Source of the DNA: UBA4823 sp034436035
Lineage (GTDB): Bacteria > Chloroflexota > Anaerolineae > Anaerolineales > UBA4823
Reading direction: 5' to 3'
DNA length: 6,635 nucleotides
NCBI GenBank assembly: GCA_034436035.1
Contig: DAOTVW010000338.1
Span: 1 to 6,635, forward strand
Within the stretch, counting starts at the first letter, position 1. Each line of letters starts with the position of its first letter. This document shows positions 6,231 to 6,635 of the stretch, in pieces. Below the pieces are notes generated by a model. That model was not told the origin of the DNA and searched no databases. It worked only from the letters and a program-made list of their open reading frames with translations. Both the position numbers and the translations under genes were made by a program.

Positions 6231-6259
6231 ACTATAAGCTGACACAAATTCTTTGTCAA
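6231..6259 (-). promoter_or_regulatory. Sigma70-type promoter of the importer-amidohydrolase operon
   Basis: The minus strand carries TTGACA (6254-6259, full consensus), a 17-base spacer and TATAGT (6231-6236, five of six). A start at G6224, seven bases after the -10 box, would give a leader of only about 12 bases that begins with the Shine-Dalgarno itself. Its position directly in front of the first gene supports it as the operon promoter. Confidence 0.8.
6240..6258. promoter_or_regulatory. Possible operator: TGACA-N9-TGTCA dyad over the -35 box
   Basis: TGACA (6240-6244) and TGTCA (6254-6258) form a symmetric pair separated by nine bases, covering the -35 box and most of the spacer. A dimeric regulator bound here would block RNA polymerase. 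The arms are only five bases and one of them is the -35 consensus itself, so chance is a real alternative. No regulator gene is in the window. Confidence 0.3.
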
Positions 6260-6494
6260 CCAAAGTAAGGTAGTGCGCCAATAATTCGGAAAAAGCTTTT
6301 TAATTTACTGCAAGGCTCTCAGGCCGAACGCAAACGCAATAAGGCAGGGGGCACTACGTCTAATGCCTACAACGAGATAGGCCTGCTTTGAAGGCAGAAA
6401 AGCCTTGGCCTCCTGAACCTCCTGTACGGCCTGAACCGCGTATTACATGGGGCGGCAAAAACAATGATCCTTCAGTGTGTCACCTCCCCTACCG

Positions 6495-6520
6495 CTTAAC
6501 AAAAGAGGCCTTTTGTTAAG
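6495..6520. repeat. Perfect 11-bp inverted repeat
   Basis: CTTAACAAAAG (6495-6505) and CTTTTGTTAAG (6510-6520) pair exactly around the loop AGGC. The stem is AT-rich and no clean T run follows, although the plus strand continues with a pyrimidine-rich tract. It could be a terminator remnant, a regulator-binding dyad or part of a small mobile repeat. Confidence 0.7.
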
Positions 6521-6593
6521 TTCCTCCTTCTTCCCGTCCCGATCCTCCTTAACCCAGTCTTTTTACATCTAGTCCTTTCCCCATCGAAATCCT

Positions 6594-6622
6594 TGACCTT
6601 AAAGGTCCTTTTATGGTACCAT
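6594..6622 (+). promoter_or_regulatory. Possible plus-strand promoter at the right edge
   Basis: TTGACC (6594-6599, five of six to the -35 consensus) and TACCAT (6617-6622, four of six to the -10) are separated by 17 bases and point out of the window. Each box lies inside its own palindrome, which is how repressor-controlled promoters are often built. The -10 match is mediocre, and the gene it would serve is outside the window. Confidence 0.4.
6595..6607. repeat. Palindrome GACCTT-A-AAGGTC
   Basis: Six-base arms are perfectly symmetric around one central base and overlap the possible -35 box. It abuts the 20-bp palindrome that follows. An operator half-site pair is a reasonable reading, but no regulator is known from this window. 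Confidence 0.5.
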
Positions 6623-6627
6623 AAAAG
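6608..6627. repeat. Perfect 20-bp palindrome
   Basis: CTTTTATGGTACCATAAAAG equals its own reverse complement over all 20 bases. It covers the possible -10 box of the plus-strand promoter, a typical place for a dimeric repressor. With no loop bases it is better explained as a DNA-binding site than as an RNA hairpin. Confidence 0.65.
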
Positions 6628-6635
6628 AGAACGAT

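Larger units (their letters stand above)
6260..6635. other. Gene-free right flank with palindromes
   Basis: No convincing coding region is seen on either strand. The left part is GC-richer than the operon and has small repeats, for example CCTCCTGAA followed directly by CCTCCTGTA at 6409-6426. A pyrimidine-rich stretch runs from about 6521 to 6560. Perfect palindromes lie at 6495-6520, 6595-6607 and 6608-6627. The area looks like an intergenic region between divergent transcription units, possibly including remains of an older gene that I cannot identify. Confidence 0.55.

Noticed and set aside
6213..6281. 23-codon extension of the binding protein from TTG 6281
   Set aside because: It would run through the promoter, and a strong GGAGG serves the ATG at 6212, where a normal signal peptide begins.
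6360..6464. Small glycine-rich minus-strand ORF of about 34 codons from a TTG
   Set aside because: The only GGAGG is about 18 bases away, the start is weak and no family is recognised; it looks like chance.
6300..6480. Possible insertion-sequence remnant in the right flank
   Set aside because: Conceptual translations in all frames showed no transposase motif I recognise, and no terminal repeats or target duplications bound the stretch.

Overview
This bacterial window carries one intact operon, transcribed entirely on the minus strand (right to left). It is flanked by gene-poor, more GC-rich DNA holding a decayed metallo-beta-lactamase-fold gene on the left and palindromic, apparently regulatory sequence at the right edge. 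Strong GGAGG ribosome binding sites, a sigma70-type promoter and ordinary bacterial ABC-importer sequences point to a bacterium. A Firmicutes-like or thermophile-associated lineage is possible, but the sequence alone does not fix the species.

Operon (about 6259 down to 1308). A near-consensus promoter (TTGACA, 17-base spacer, TATAGT) sits just upstream of a family 5 (peptide/nickel/opine type) periplasmic or lipid-anchored solute-binding protein. Then come a DppB/OppB-type permease, a DppC/OppC-type permease overlapping it by 8 bases, a creatininase-family metal amidohydrolase 15 bases further on, and a nitrilase-superfamily (carbon-nitrogen hydrolase) amidase 11 bases after that. No ATPase gene is present, so the importer must borrow DppD/DppF-type subunits from elsewhere. 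The tight packing suggests one job: import a small amide-bearing or cyclic-amide compound (or a modified peptide) and cleave it with two different C-N hydrolases. The substrate cannot be read from the sequence.

Control signals. A perfect 16-bp-arm hairpin fills the gap between the binding-protein gene and the first permease gene and ends two bases before the permease ATG. It could lower permease output relative to binding protein. The predicted transcript start almost coincides with the Shine-Dalgarno of the first gene.

Left flank (1-1307). Positions 333 to about 1143 hold a pseudogene of an MBL-fold hydrolase with at least two frameshifts, probably three, plus an internal stop. Its catalytic HxHxDH motif and an unbroken C-terminal half are still readable. 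Positions 1-332 have no gene but contain a chain of perfect hairpins, one of which resembles a single degenerate Cas12a-type CRISPR repeat.

Right flank (6260-6635). No convincing gene is seen. There is a perfect 11-bp inverted repeat and, at the very edge, two adjacent palindromes overlapping a possible plus-strand promoter that would drive a gene beyond the window.
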